A stretch of 36,088 nt of DNA from Clostridia bacterium (GCA_017428385.1 JAFRQX010000020.1:1-36088), one strand, 5' to 3'. Shown: positions 10,301 to 18,129, counted from the stretch's first letter. Translations and numbers: made by a program. The notes: generated from the letters alone by a model not told the origin.

Positions 10301-11055
10301 TCAACAGGGGTAAAGTTGACATTCTTTCCATCCAGCACTGTACGGATAGACGCGCTATTGGAAGCATAGAGTTTCAGTTCAACAGGATTCTTTCCGCATC
10401 CTTTCAGGGCGATAATCAGTTCATCGTTCAGGCCGATAGAGTCGGACAGGGTCTGTCCCAGGTTCAGCTCAACATTCCGGATACCCTTCAGTTCGTCTGT
10501 AATGTCAGGTACGTTCTCACTGATAACTTCAGGATCAACGTAACCCCAGTCATCATCGATCTCAACCAGACCGTCGTCTTCTTCCACAACAACAGGCGCT
10601 TCTGTCGGAGCGGCAGTGGGCGCTGCGGTCGGAGCTTCAACCGGGGCTTCGATCGGAGCTTCGGTCGGAGCTTCGTTCGGAGCAGCGGTAGGCGCTTCGG
10701 TCGAGGCAGCGGTAGGTGCCTCGGTCGGAGCCGCCGTAGGCGCTTCCGTCGGAGCGGGAGTCGGAGCTTCCGTAGGAGCAGCCGTGGGCGCCTCGGTCGG
10801 TGCGGGCGTAGGCGCCTCAGTCGGAGCTTCCGTAGGTGCCGGAGTAGGCGCCTCGGTCGGAGCCGGCGTGGGAGCCTCGGTCGGTGCGGGAGTCGGAGCT
10901 TCCGTCGGAGCTGCTGTAGGAGCCTCCGTCGGCGCTTCAACCGGAGCGACCGCCACTTCGGTCCCTTCATCTTCTGCATACACCATAGCCGTGCCGGAAA
11001 CCAGCAAGGCGATAGCGCACAGGATGGAGAAAACCTTTTTGAGCTGCTTCATCAT
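7330..11055 (-). CDS. Secreted Pro/Thr- and Glu-rich protein with four SH3-like repeats
   Basis: 1241 residues. A signal peptide (cleavage likely near MVYA-ED) is followed by: EAPTPAPT/EAPTAAPT octapeptide repeats (about 36-165); a beta-rich domain (about 168-300); PVPQPIPVEE repeats and Ala/Glu-rich sequence (about 310-470); a second related beta domain (about 478-570); TEAPV pentapeptide repeats (about 572-650); a long acidic Glu stretch (to about 860); four units of about 75 residues with GYRKVxIxNxNGxxVY and EGWAQI motifs, resembling bacterial SH3 domains; and a C-terminal Ig-like domain (WQYSADGEEF). No LPXTG motif or membrane anchor is visible. The ribosome site is GGGAGGGG; ATG codons at 11055 and 11052 are equally possible starts. 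A role at the cell wall or in the matrix is inferred from composition only. Confidence 0.85.
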   Translation of the reverse strand: MMKQLKKVFSILCAIALLVSGTAMVYAEDEGTEVAVAPVEAPTEAPTAAPTEAPTPAPTEAPTPAPTEAPTPAPTEAPTEAPTPAPTEAPTAAPTEAPTPAPTEAPTAAPTEAPTAASTEAPTAAPNEAPTEAPIEAPVEAPTAAPTAAPTEAPVVVEEDDGLVEIDDDWGYVDPEVISENVPDITDELKGIRNVELNLGQTLSDSIGLNDELIIALKGCGKNPVELKLYASNSASIRTVLDGKNVNFTPVDSDIPNMKLYVYEMSNPAGRKHEIILSSIDSVSFRLVATEKQNEVAEAPAAQEAAPAAETVNDNAVPAQNEAAPAPVSEEQPAAPQPIPVEASVPAPQPIPVEEVVPVPQPIPVEEIVPVPQPIPAEESIPVVNEAETAAPAEVPAEETAPAESAAEVPAEVPAEVPAEVPAEVPAEIPAEEATEVPAEEPAVEEVTEATAAPVVTPAPTVQPSDKHYDALKVGYQISDSLVAGQKGKIQIKCGKNENVTLKLAVNPDAVSVSIEGSDVQFTSIGNGTYICELKNIAFRKFNITISAKQNLSFTLSSFAVKTEAPATEAPATEVPVTEAPVTEAPVTEAPVTEAPVTEAPVTEVPVTEAPVTEAPVTEAPVTEVPVTEAPVTEAPVVETEVPAEETEEPAAETEAPAEETEEPAAETEAPAEETVEPAVETEAPVEETEAPVEDTEAPAEETEEPATETEAPAEQTEELAEDEEYNKEENGNESSEEVTPEEEEKEEESEEETEVQNEENEDEENAETVTDEESEASEGVNEEEENGEENAEEGEESEVEAEDEENGEEETEEETEEVEEESEEEIEEETEPITEEQLIELGYRKVRIQNRNGADVYVVTATSVDVIGHLDYEAEIWIMDIAAEGWAQIYTDEDEAHHFIKLAEIEKQELTEDDLIEMGYRKVQIQNKNGTNVYASAEDDAAVTGTIDFESEIWIKDAEAEGWAQIFTEDEEAEKFIKLTEIEAQEITEEELIELGYRKIQIMNANGTDVYEAAKEDAAVIEHLDPDTEIWVKDIEAEGWAQIYTAADEAEKFILLAETEKQPYTDEELLEMGYLKVYVCYNIGANIYAGLGEEEIPIDHLDASTELWVKLVDDATRAAIINTENMDEEEILGYISLVDIIVTKKPEGIGDLPTREIVIHSPLDDTELLVVYVGVDITLTIEMINFNEDDHYIVRWQYSADGEEFVDIPDANELEYTYITDKENGNYIWKAIVELVAAEE
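9140..9370 (-). repeat. 15-bp tandem repeats encoding TEAPV/TEVPV
   Basis: About fifteen consecutive 15-bp units inside the SH3-repeat protein gene encode a flexible pentapeptide linker. Units differ mainly at third positions (gcttcggtcac, gcctcagtcac), so length changes by slippage or recombination would stay in frame. Confidence 0.8.
10600..10950 (-). repeat. 12/24-bp tandem repeats encoding EAPT-PAPT/AAPT
   Basis: A run of near-identical 24-bp units (ggcgcctcggtcggagc and variants on the plus strand) encodes the Pro/Thr stalk just behind the signal peptide of the SH3-repeat protein. Its length is likely to vary between strains. Confidence 0.8.
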
Positions 11056-11715
11056 ATCTTTACCCCTCCCATATAACTGGGTGATTGATATCTTTTTTAG
11101 GTTAACTTCCGATTTGCGTTACATAAAAGTTACATCGAATCATTTTCGGAAGTGTAATATATGGTCAAAATGGGCATAGTTAACCACACAAATCATACCA
11201 CACAAGAAAATTGTTTTCAACCCTTTTATATCCATTTTCTGTAAGTGCTAATAAATATGGACATTCCTGATGATACATCCTTGGATACAATCTGTTTTTG
11301 GTTGCATTTTCATAATTACTCGCTTGTTTTTGCATCTTTGCATAAAGTAACCCGTTTTTTTTCGTTTTTTTACCAGTTTTATCCATAAAATTACATCTTT
11401 TTTCTGTAAAAGCTTGATAATTTGGTTCGTACTTTACCCATATTTTACTTTTTATTGACATGTAACATTGCTATGTAACCCATGTAATTTTGCTGTAAGC
11501 CTTGAAATCATTGGCATGGTATCGGTTTCATAACTGTTTTTTTGCTTTTTTACTTGTAAACCGGTCAGAAATTACACATTTTGTTGCATCCTTATCCGTC
11601 GACTTCACATCTCAAATATTCGCAAAAGACAAAAATATAGAAAGAACAGACATTTTTTGAAACGCCTGTTCTTTCAACGTGTTCTGCATTTTTTCTGTTC
11701 CTGATTTGTACTGTT
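11056..11715. other. 660-bp AT-rich intergenic region with ATGTAAC motifs
   Basis: There is no convincing gene here; a 93-codon minus ORF covers the promoter and lacks a ribosome site. The region is much more AT-rich than its surroundings. GTTACAT occurs at 11118 and 11129, and its reverse complement ATGTAAC/T at 11460, 11473 and 11482, so two clusters face each other across about 330 bp. They could be regulator sites for the surface operon, which is inference. Confidence 0.5.
11192..11220 (-). promoter_or_regulatory. Promoter of the SH3-repeat surface gene
   Basis: On the minus strand TTGAAA (11220-11215) is followed by a 17-bp spacer and TATGAT (11197-11192), a good sigma-A promoter. It would give a 5' leader of about 130 nt before the start at 11055. 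ATGTAAC repeats at 11135-11118 lie inside that leader. Confidence 0.6.
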
Positions 11716-12609
11716 TTATACGTTCATTTTGGGCTCTTCATAAGCTTGCTGTGCCAGAAGCAGCGCTCCTGTCGCTCCACTTTTTGTCCCTAAGCCCGGT
11801 TCAACGATAAAGTGTTCTATATCTTCCAGAATCTCTTTAGCCTGTACATATCCGTTCAGCAGGGCCAGGGTCTTTTGACGGATCAGCGGGAACAGATGTT
11901 TCTGCTGCATAACCCCGCCGCCCAGGATAATCTTCTCCGGAGAGAACGCACAAATCATGTTTACGCACATCTGGGCTAGATAGGCCGCTTCCAGATCCCA
12001 TGCCGGATGATCTTCCGGAAGCTCATACCCTTTCCTTCCCCACCGCTTCTCAATGGCCGGACCTGCCGCCAGTCCCTCCAGGCATCCAGCGTGATACGGG
12101 CAAAACCCGACCGGAGTCGGATCCTGTGGCTCCTGGCGAAGCAGCATATGTCCCAGTTCAGGATGTACAAGCCCGTGCACCAGCTTCCCTTCAATCACCA
12201 GGCCCGCGCCGATCCCCGTGCCTACCGTGACATATACGCAGCTGTTCAGCCCTTTGGCCGCCCCCAGCTTCCACTCTGCCAGGGCAGCGGCGTTCACGTC
12301 TGTATCAATCAGTGCCGGAATTCCCAGCTCATCCCGCATGGGAGGCAGCAACGGTTTGTCGCTCCAGCCGGGTTTCGGTGTCTTGGTGATCCAGCCGTAT
12401 GTGTAAGACTCCCTCTTCAGATCAACCGGTCCGAAAGTACCGATGCCCAGGGAAACAATCCCTTTTCCCCTGAACCAGTCAGTCATCGCGGGAATAGTCT
12501 TTTCCGGTGCCTCTGTCGGAATGCTGATCTGCTCCAGAAGTTCATTCTGCTCATTTCCTACAGACAGAACCATTTTGGTTCCGCCGGCTTCCAGTGTTCC
12601 AAAGAGCAT
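11716..12609 (-). CDS. ROK-family sugar kinase, probably fructokinase
   Basis: 297 residues from the chosen ATG. The N-terminal GTLEAGGTK is the ROK phosphate-binding loop. DTDVNAAALAEW carries the usual catalytic Asp, VTVGTGIGAGLV is the second ATP loop, and HPELGH with CPYHAGC forms the structural zinc site of the family. YTYGWITKTPKPGW is typical of the ScrK/YdhR fructokinase branch, so ATP-dependent phosphorylation of fructose to fructose-6-phosphate is the likely reaction. Another hexose, such as mannose, is possible. I start at 12609 because GAGGAAG precedes it and family members begin at this point. An in-frame ATG at 12660 overlaps the upstream stop codon (TAATG) but has no ribosome site. 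It is paired with the sugar isomerase gene directly upstream. Confidence 0.85.
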   Translation of the reverse strand: MLFGTLEAGGTKMVLSVGNEQNELLEQISIPTEAPEKTIPAMTDWFRGKGIVSLGIGTFGPVDLKRESYTYGWITKTPKPGWSDKPLLPPMRDELGIPALIDTDVNAAALAEWKLGAAKGLNSCVYVTVGTGIGAGLVIEGKLVHGLVHPELGHMLLRQEPQDPTPVGFCPYHAGCLEGLAAGPAIEKRWGRKGYELPEDHPAWDLEAAYLAQMCVNMICAFSPEKIILGGGVMQQKHLFPLIRQKTLALLNGYVQAKEILEDIEHFIVEPGLGTKSGATGALLLAQQAYEEPKMNV

Positions 12610-12659
12610 GTTTTCTTCCTCGCTTTCCATGCTTATTGATTTGTCTGCCTGTGTGACCA

Positions 12660-13484
12660 TTATACCCGATTCAGGTACTTTCTGGCCAGAGCAAACTGTT
12701 CGTTCAGGTTCCGGATGTTCACTGTGCCCGTCATATCAAATCCAGTGGCTTCAAATGTAAAGTCTCCTGTATAACCTGTTTTGCTGACAAACCGGAAAAA
12801 GCGTTCAAAATCTATATGGCCTTTACCCATCGGCATGACTTTCAGATTGCTCCATTCCTTGAATCCGCCGCCGTAATCATTCACATGATAGTGCAGGATA
12901 TGGTTTTCTTTCCAGAGCCAGTCATACTCCGGCTTGTAAAGCAGGTCCAGCTGTCGGTGAAAATCCGCCATCTTGGTATCAAATACAAACCGGATTTCCG
13001 GATAATGCTGATACAGTTCTCCCCAGTGCTCCATCGGATCCCCGTGACAGACCACGTTCTCAACCAGCAGCGTTAATCCATGTTTCTCTGCTCTTTCCCG
13101 CAGTTCCGGGTAAGCACGAAGATTATTCTCAAAATGGGAATCGGAAATCAGTCCGTTCCATAGATGGAAAACCATCTTTTCCGCTCCCAGTGTCTCCGCA
13201 ACGCCGCAGTTGATTTCAAACAGCCGGAAAGCCTCGCGCAATTCCTCGTCTCCGCCGATGGAAATATGCTCTGAAAGGGATTTCTCGCAGTGCATAACCG
13301 GGATATTCAGCTGAATCGATCCCAGAAAGGCTGTCAGCGTGTCAATCTGATCATACCAGGTGCTGTACAGCATAAACTCGAATCCGTCGCATTCAAGCCG
13401 GGGACAGAATTGTTTCAGTAGGCGGTAGTCCCTGCCGTTGGGTCTTCCGATCAGTGCTCCTGTGGAGCAAAGGATCTGGTGCAT
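12660..13484 (-). CDS. Sugar phosphate isomerase/epimerase-like TIM-barrel protein
   Basis: 274 residues, the normal length for the xylose-isomerase-like TIM-barrel (AP endonuclease 2) superfamily. Candidate divalent-metal ligands follow the family order: His in VMHCEKS and VFHLW, Glu in LLVENV, Asp in FVFDTKM, His in LHYHVND, and Glu in FTFEATGF. The ribosome site is AGGAG, eight bases before the ATG. The substrate cannot be told. Adjacency to a fructokinase-like ROK gene suggests a ketose or ketose-phosphate epimerisation step, which is inference. The gene starts just downstream of a strong terminator, so it needs read-through or a promoter I could not identify. Confidence 0.75.
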   Translation of the reverse strand: MHQILCSTGALIGRPNGRDYRLLKQFCPRLECDGFEFMLYSTWYDQIDTLTAFLGSIQLNIPVMHCEKSLSEHISIGGDEELREAFRLFEINCGVAETLGAEKMVFHLWNGLISDSHFENNLRAYPELRERAEKHGLTLLVENVVCHGDPMEHWGELYQHYPEIRFVFDTKMADFHRQLDLLYKPEYDWLWKENHILHYHVNDYGGGFKEWSNLKVMPMGKGHIDFERFFRFVSKTGYTGDFTFEATGFDMTGTVNIRNLNEQFALARKYLNRV

Positions 13485-13501
13485 GAGCTTTTTCTCCTGT
13501 C

Positions 13502-13531
13502 AAAAAACCGGGCGCTGTGTACAGCGCCCGG
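13502..13531 (-). terminator. Intrinsic terminator after the solute-binding protein gene
   Basis: The 10-bp GC-rich stem ccgggcgctg/cagcgcccgg (13508-13531, loop tgta) is followed on the minus strand by six T. It lies 15 bp past the stop at 13546 and only a few bases before the ribosome site of the isomerase gene. Confidence 0.85.
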
Positions 13532-13545
13532 TCTGGATCTTTGGA

Positions 13546-15870
13546 TCATTCGAAGGTTTCGAAGTCGCCTTCCTCTTCTGTTGCCGCAGCGGGTGTCTCC
13601 ATATTCTCCAGCGCAAAGTACGCGGGAAGAATTGCCTGGGACCAGGTCACCTGTCCGGTGATGTAGTAGTTCTGGAGATACTGGTTGAAGAAGTCAAAGT
13701 AGATGTTCGAATAGATCGGGATGGTGGGCAGTACTTCATTGTACCGTTCCTGGAAGGTAACCCACTTGGATACGTACTCGAAGACGTCACCCGGTTCAGT
13801 CCTGCGCATCGCCTTTGCATCATACCACAGTTCTTCGTCATCTGAATAGGTATTGTTCCAGATTTCGTGGTTCTTCGTGGTATCGGTGGAATAGGTGATG
13901 GACGGGTCCACGATCACGTGGAAATTCGTCGCGAGGTAGATCATATCGGTGGTGCGTTCCTTCTGCCGATAGTAGGACTTCAGCAGTTCTTCCATCGGTT
14001 CGGGCACCAGTTCCAGCTTGATGCCAACAGAAGCCAGATTATCCACAAAGCTTCCGACACCGGCATCCGGCTGTACGTCTTCAGGTGTTGCGATACTGTC
14101 TGTACGTACCGCGGTCTGCATGAGTTCCGCCATATGGTTGCCTTCCGGATACATCATCTTCAGGTCCAGGGCAACCAGGGTGCCGTCGTCCATCTTCTTG
14201 CAGCGGACGTCATCCACACCTTCGGTGAAAGCATCGCCGTTACGGTTCAGGGTCCAGCCGGCCTTCTCCAGCAGCTTCTTCGCCTTGGACAGGTCAACGG
14301 TATACTTTACCAGTTTGTCCTTCCATTCATCGGCAAGAGCCTGCCAGGCAGCAATCGCCTTCTCATAATCTTCCTGGGTTTCCACGTAGCGGTTCTTATA
14401 CTTCTTGGTCAGGTCTTCTTCCTCGCCGTCCTTAGTCAGAACCTGCGGCAGGGTCACCTGATCCAGGAAATTGACAGGATAGCTGATTTCACCCTTCAGC
14501 AGTTTGTATTCCCACTGTTCAATACCGTAGTAGCCGTCCACGCGGGTGGAGAAGGACTGACCGCCATCGGCGCTTCCGCAGTACAGGGCTCCCAGCAGGT
14601 CACGGTCCATACACCAGGCAATCGCCTGACGGACTTCCTTGTCATGGACGGTGGGCCAGTCATAGGTAAAGGTCAGGAAAGAAAGACCAATCCGGGGATA
14701 GGGCTGGCTGCGGATGCCGAGTTCTCCGCCATTCTGCAGGCCTTCCAGAATCGTCTGGCCGTAAGTCACCTTGTTGACCAGATGGAGCTCGCCGTCAGCA
14801 AGCTGCTGGATCAGGGTGTCATTGTCCGCCACAACAAACTTGATCTTTTCAATGGTGGGTTTCACCAGCCAGATCTCTTCGCCGTTGGCGTCCAGTTTGG
14901 GCGTCTCATTGTCGATATCCATGACCTGGATATAGTTTGCCGGACCGGAGTAATCGGGGCCGGGCAGGTTGTTGTGCATCCACGCGCCCTTGAAGTAGGG
15001 GTTGATTTCGTAATGGCCTTCGCCTGTCGCGGCATCCCAGGAAACCATCTTGTAGGGACCGGACACCACGGACGGATGGGAATTGTATCCGGTTTCCGGA
15101 TCCAGGATGGTCTTCTGCAGCAGTTCGGGAGTGAACACAGGTTCGCTCACGTACAGGTCTTCGTTGCCGAGATATACGCCGAAGCCATCGTCATAGACTT
15201 TGCACCCGGGAGCGATCACGCTGATCGGATAAGGCACGGTCAGCAGCAGACCGGTTTCAAAGAAGTAAGGCAGGAATTCACCGTCCAGGTGGAACCAGAT
15301 CTCATGGTCGCTGTGGACTTCCACACCGCTCAGGCTCCGGACGTCATCGTCCGTCAGCTCTTCACCGGCCATGATCTTTTTCCGGGTGGCAATATAGTCA
15401 TCATAACCCAGCAGATGCTCGGCGCGGTAAATCTTACCGCCGATTGCTTCGATTTCAGGACTCATCATCAGCAGCAGGGAGAATGCATAGTCCCAGGCCG
15501 TGATGGGCGTTCCGTCGGAATAATACAGATCATCACAGAGAATCATCTTGTAGGTATGGTTGCCTACTTCGTCGACTTCCACCGGTCCGATCGTTTCCAC
15601 AACGCTGGGATCGAACACGTAGGTACCCTGGTTCTGGTCCCAGTTCACCAGGTTGTATCCGTGGATCAGGGCACGGACGTCGATATCCGCGGTATCATTG
15701 CCGAACAGCTCGGTAAAGAAGTCGCCCTTGGTAATTGTGGGATGTCCTACAATCAGTTCCTCAGGAGCTTCAAACTCTGCCTGTTCTCCTTCAGCCAGTG
15801 ACAGCAGGGGTGCCTGGGCCATCAGGAGCACGGTCAGAAGCAGGCACAGGATTCGTTGCAATTTGTTCAC
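13546..15870 (-). CDS. ABC transporter solute-binding protein, peptide/nickel family 5
   Basis: 774 residues. Family-5 features (OppA/DppA type) include ELIVGHPT near the N-terminus, YYSDGTPITAWDYAFS, SGPYKMVSWD, VRQAIAWCMDRD and a C-terminal lobe rich in Trp and Tyr. It is longer than typical members (about 540-600 residues). The signal peptide ends LLSLAEG and lacks a lipobox cysteine at the cleavage site, so the protein is probably released or held by something other than a lipid anchor. The start is GTG with an AGGAAGGA ribosome site. No permease or ATPase genes lie nearby. It starts 21 bp downstream of the smaller CnaB protein gene and shares its promoter. Oligopeptide binding is the default guess; the ligand is unknown. 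Confidence 0.85.
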   Translation of the reverse strand: MNKLQRILCLLLTVLLMAQAPLLSLAEGEQAEFEAPEELIVGHPTITKGDFFTELFGNDTADIDVRALIHGYNLVNWDQNQGTYVFDPSVVETIGPVEVDEVGNHTYKMILCDDLYYSDGTPITAWDYAFSLLLMMSPEIEAIGGKIYRAEHLLGYDDYIATRKKIMAGEELTDDDVRSLSGVEVHSDHEIWFHLDGEFLPYFFETGLLLTVPYPISVIAPGCKVYDDGFGVYLGNEDLYVSEPVFTPELLQKTILDPETGYNSHPSVVSGPYKMVSWDAATGEGHYEINPYFKGAWMHNNLPGPDYSGPANYIQVMDIDNETPKLDANGEEIWLVKPTIEKIKFVVADNDTLIQQLADGELHLVNKVTYGQTILEGLQNGGELGIRSQPYPRIGLSFLTFTYDWPTVHDKEVRQAIAWCMDRDLLGALYCGSADGGQSFSTRVDGYYGIEQWEYKLLKGEISYPVNFLDQVTLPQVLTKDGEEEDLTKKYKNRYVETQEDYEKAIAAWQALADEWKDKLVKYTVDLSKAKKLLEKAGWTLNRNGDAFTEGVDDVRCKKMDDGTLVALDLKMMYPEGNHMAELMQTAVRTDSIATPEDVQPDAGVGSFVDNLASVGIKLELVPEPMEELLKSYYRQKERTTDMIYLATNFHVIVDPSITYSTDTTKNHEIWNNTYSDDEELWYDAKAMRRTEPGDVFEYVSKWVTFQERYNEVLPTIPIYSNIYFDFFNQYLQNYYITGQVTWSQAILPAYFALENMETPAAATEEEGDFETFE

Positions 15871-15891
15871 GGTGATCAGATCCTTCCTTCT

Positions 15892-17817
15892 TTAATCGAA
15901 ACAGTCTCCGACGTGGTTGATGATAACTTCCACACCCAGAGGCGTATCATACTCTTCAAAGAAATACCAGGTTTCACCTGTGGTCTTCGGGGTCTTGCCT
16001 TCAGTCGGCTTTTCCGGTCTCTCCCAGATGGTGTTGGTAAAGGTCATGGCGTTGCCCTCTTCCTTCACACCGGTCAGGGTGTATCCGATGACCTCCTGTT
16101 CCTTCCAGCCGTACTTGGCAGGCTGGCCGTTCACAACTGTGGGAAGGTCATTGACTGTCGCGGTCCATCCGTTCGTCGCATCCAGGACAACCACCTTGAC
16201 CACCTTCTGGCCGTCAGAGAGGGTCATCGCGATGCTGCTCGGCCGGATCCCTTCAGCATTATCCTTGTCCACCCAGATCTTGGTGACGGAAACGCTTGTC
16301 ACTTCGGGGCGGTACTGGTTGACGATGTTGTAGCCGTTGATCTCCGCGGCATACATGGGCACCGCGTCTTCGTTGATCGTATAGACGATCTCGGTCTTGT
16401 TGTCTTCCTGGTAACGGGGCTTTTCAACAAAGGTGTAGGCCCAGTTTTCACCAGCGGTCAGGATGTGGCTGTCCACTTCAACGCCGTCTGCGTACAGGCG
16501 TACGGTAATGGCGGAAGGACGGTTACCGTCCTTATTGTTGTTGTCATTCCAGGTCTTGGTAACCGGAATATCCACAAACTCGGCGTCGGGTTCAGGCGTC
16601 GGCGCGGGTACATACTGGTTGAACAGTTTGGCGGTTGCCGTTCCGTCCGGGGTAACCTCCAGCTTCATGCCGGTCACGCTGGCACCGGTCAGGGTGTAGT
16701 ACTTCACCAGTGTTTCCGCGTTCCGTTCCACCACTGTATAGACACCGGGAACCAGGTCGCCCAGTTCATACTGGCCGTTCGTAAACTGGCTGTATGTGAT
16801 TGTCATGGGCATCCGGTCATCCGGTCCCAGGATTTCAAAACTCAGGGCGCCGATGTTGGCCATCGGATCATAATCTTCCTCGGCTTCAATCGCTTCGGGA
16901 AGCTTATAGGCGTATTTGTATGTCAGGATTGCGGTTTCTCCGGCCTTGACCATCACGGCGTCGGATACCTTGCTGTTTGCCGTATCCATGGTATAGCCTT
17001 CCACCAGTGTGTCGGCGTTGGTACCGCGGACCAGGTAGGCGCCGGGCAGCACATTGCCGAAGCTAAAGGAACCGCCGGAGATCTGCGCCCAGGTAAGCGT
17101 CTTGGGCATGGAAGGATCCGGGCCGTCCACTGTCAGGGTCAGTGCCGAAAGATCCGCGCCTTCCGGTGCGCCGGAAACGGCAGCTGTCAGATTCAGCGCG
17201 CCGGTCTGGAGCGTATTGGTGACTTCCAGTCCGGAGGCAGTGGCAGTATATCCGTCGGGCGTCTGAAGCTGTTTCACCGTATATTCAATTCTGGTATCGG
17301 CATTGGGTTTGAAGGCCGGAAGATCATTCCAGGTCACTTTCCAGCTGGGGTTCTTCGCGGTCAGCGGTTCGCCGTAGGTTTCTCCGTCAGCCAGCAGCAT
17401 CAGCTGTACGGATTCAGGCCGGATCTTGCCGGCGTTTTCGGAATCATCCCATGCCACTGTACCGGACACAGAAATGGTGGGAGCCACAGGGCGGTTGAAG
17501 GTCAGCACGGAAACAGCGTCCTTGCTCAGGGTTGCGGTATACCCGTCAACCTCATCGCAGGTCCAGTCATTACCGGTACCAACGGGTACGGAAACCACTC
17601 CGGTCCAGCCGTTCTCTTCGTTCAGCGTTGCCTTCTGTCCGTCCAGGAACGCATCAACAGAAGCAGGACGAATGCCATCATAATTATCTCCGTCCATCCA
17701 TTTGGCTGTAATGACACGGTCTTCATACTGCACGTCTTCCGCCAGAGCGTAAACACAGCTCAATACGAGCGCAAGAACACACAGCAAAGACAAGAGTCGC
17801 TGAAGGTGCTTTTTCAT
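15892..17817 (-). CDS. Secreted CnaB-repeat protein with a non-LPXTG tail
   Basis: 641 residues. A signal peptide (cleavage near VYALA-ED) is followed by six CnaB/prealbumin-like domains at roughly 35-110, 115-205, 205-310, 325-410, 425-510 and 515-600. Markers are K-x-W, IRPES/NRPSA and YTVK/YTINE. A short PAPTPEPD linker separates the fourth and fifth domains. The tail has a Pro/Thr stretch and ends in YDTPLGVEV and NHVGDCFD. There is no LPXTG, hydrophobic anchor or basic tail, so standard sortase attachment is unlikely. The ribosome site is AGAGGGGAG. It is the first gene of a unit with the solute-binding protein, under the promoter at 17933-17961. A surface role is inferred from domain content. 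Confidence 0.85.
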   Translation of the reverse strand: MKKHLQRLLSLLCVLALVLSCVYALAEDVQYEDRVITAKWMDGDNYDGIRPASVDAFLDGQKATLNEENGWTGVVSVPVGTGNDWTCDEVDGYTATLSKDAVSVLTFNRPVAPTISVSGTVAWDDSENAGKIRPESVQLMLLADGETYGEPLTAKNPSWKVTWNDLPAFKPNADTRIEYTVKQLQTPDGYTATASGLEVTNTLQTGALNLTAAVSGAPEGADLSALTLTVDGPDPSMPKTLTWAQISGGSFSFGNVLPGAYLVRGTNADTLVEGYTMDTANSKVSDAVMVKAGETAILTYKYAYKLPEAIEAEEDYDPMANIGALSFEILGPDDRMPMTITYSQFTNGQYELGDLVPGVYTVVERNAETLVKYYTLTGASVTGMKLEVTPDGTATAKLFNQYVPAPTPEPDAEFVDIPVTKTWNDNNNKDGNRPSAITVRLYADGVEVDSHILTAGENWAYTFVEKPRYQEDNKTEIVYTINEDAVPMYAAEINGYNIVNQYRPEVTSVSVTKIWVDKDNAEGIRPSSIAMTLSDGQKVVKVVVLDATNGWTATVNDLPTVVNGQPAKYGWKEQEVIGYTLTGVKEEGNAMTFTNTIWERPEKPTEGKTPKTTGETWYFFEEYDTPLGVEVIINHVGDCFD

Positions 17818-17932
17818 GAGTGATTCTCCCCTCTGGTTATACCTTCGGTTTTCTGTTTATAAACGATTCATCCAATTATTTCCATGCAAAGTGAACTGAA
17901 TCCCCTTACATGTACATACTTCTACAGATTTG

Positions 17933-17961
17933 ATTATAGGTCTCTCACATCAAAAAAGCAA
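17933..17961 (-). promoter_or_regulatory. Promoter of the CnaB/solute-binding protein unit
   Basis: On the minus strand TTGCTT (17961-17956), a 17-bp spacer and a perfect TATAAT (17938-17933). The predicted start is about 110 nt upstream of the ATG at 17817. Confidence 0.7.
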
Positions 17962-17980
17962 GTCGGAAACCGACTTTTTG
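17960..17980. terminator. Small hairpin with flanking T/A runs
   Basis: aagtcgg-aaa-ccgactt is followed by T on the plus strand, and on the minus strand by GC then six T. It overlaps the -35 region of the CnaB promoter. It may be a backup terminator for the upstream glycosyltransferase operon. Confidence 0.45.
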
Positions 17981-17989
17981 CACCGGGAT

Positions 17990-18031
17990 GAAAAAAAAGA
18001 AACCGGAAAGTCTGCTTATGACTTTATCCGG
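17990..18031 (-). terminator. Terminator of the trkH-trkA-glycosyltransferase unit
   Basis: On the minus strand a stem of CCGG(AT)AAAGTC with GACTTTCCGG and a 7-nt loop (18031-18003) is followed by a run of TTTC and eight T. It lies about 100 bp after the glycosyltransferase stop. The rest of the 312-bp gap 17818-18129 is AT-rich and holds the CnaB promoter. Confidence 0.75.
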
Positions 18032-18129
18032 CTTAAATTGTATTTATCTTGTTTTTAAATAGTGCAAAAAATGGTAACGATTCCAATAAAATCAACGTTT
18101 TCAGCGGTTTGCAACTTTTGTCTTTCCGG

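Noticed and set aside
7753..11076. 1107-codon plus-strand open frame rich in Phe, Arg and Ser
   Set aside because: It is antisense to the SH3-repeat protein. The open frame comes from the Glu- and Pro/Thr-rich codons of the real gene.
11180..11461. 93-codon minus ORF in the AT-rich gap
   Set aside because: It covers the promoter at 11192-11220, has no ribosome site, and its composition reflects AT-rich DNA.
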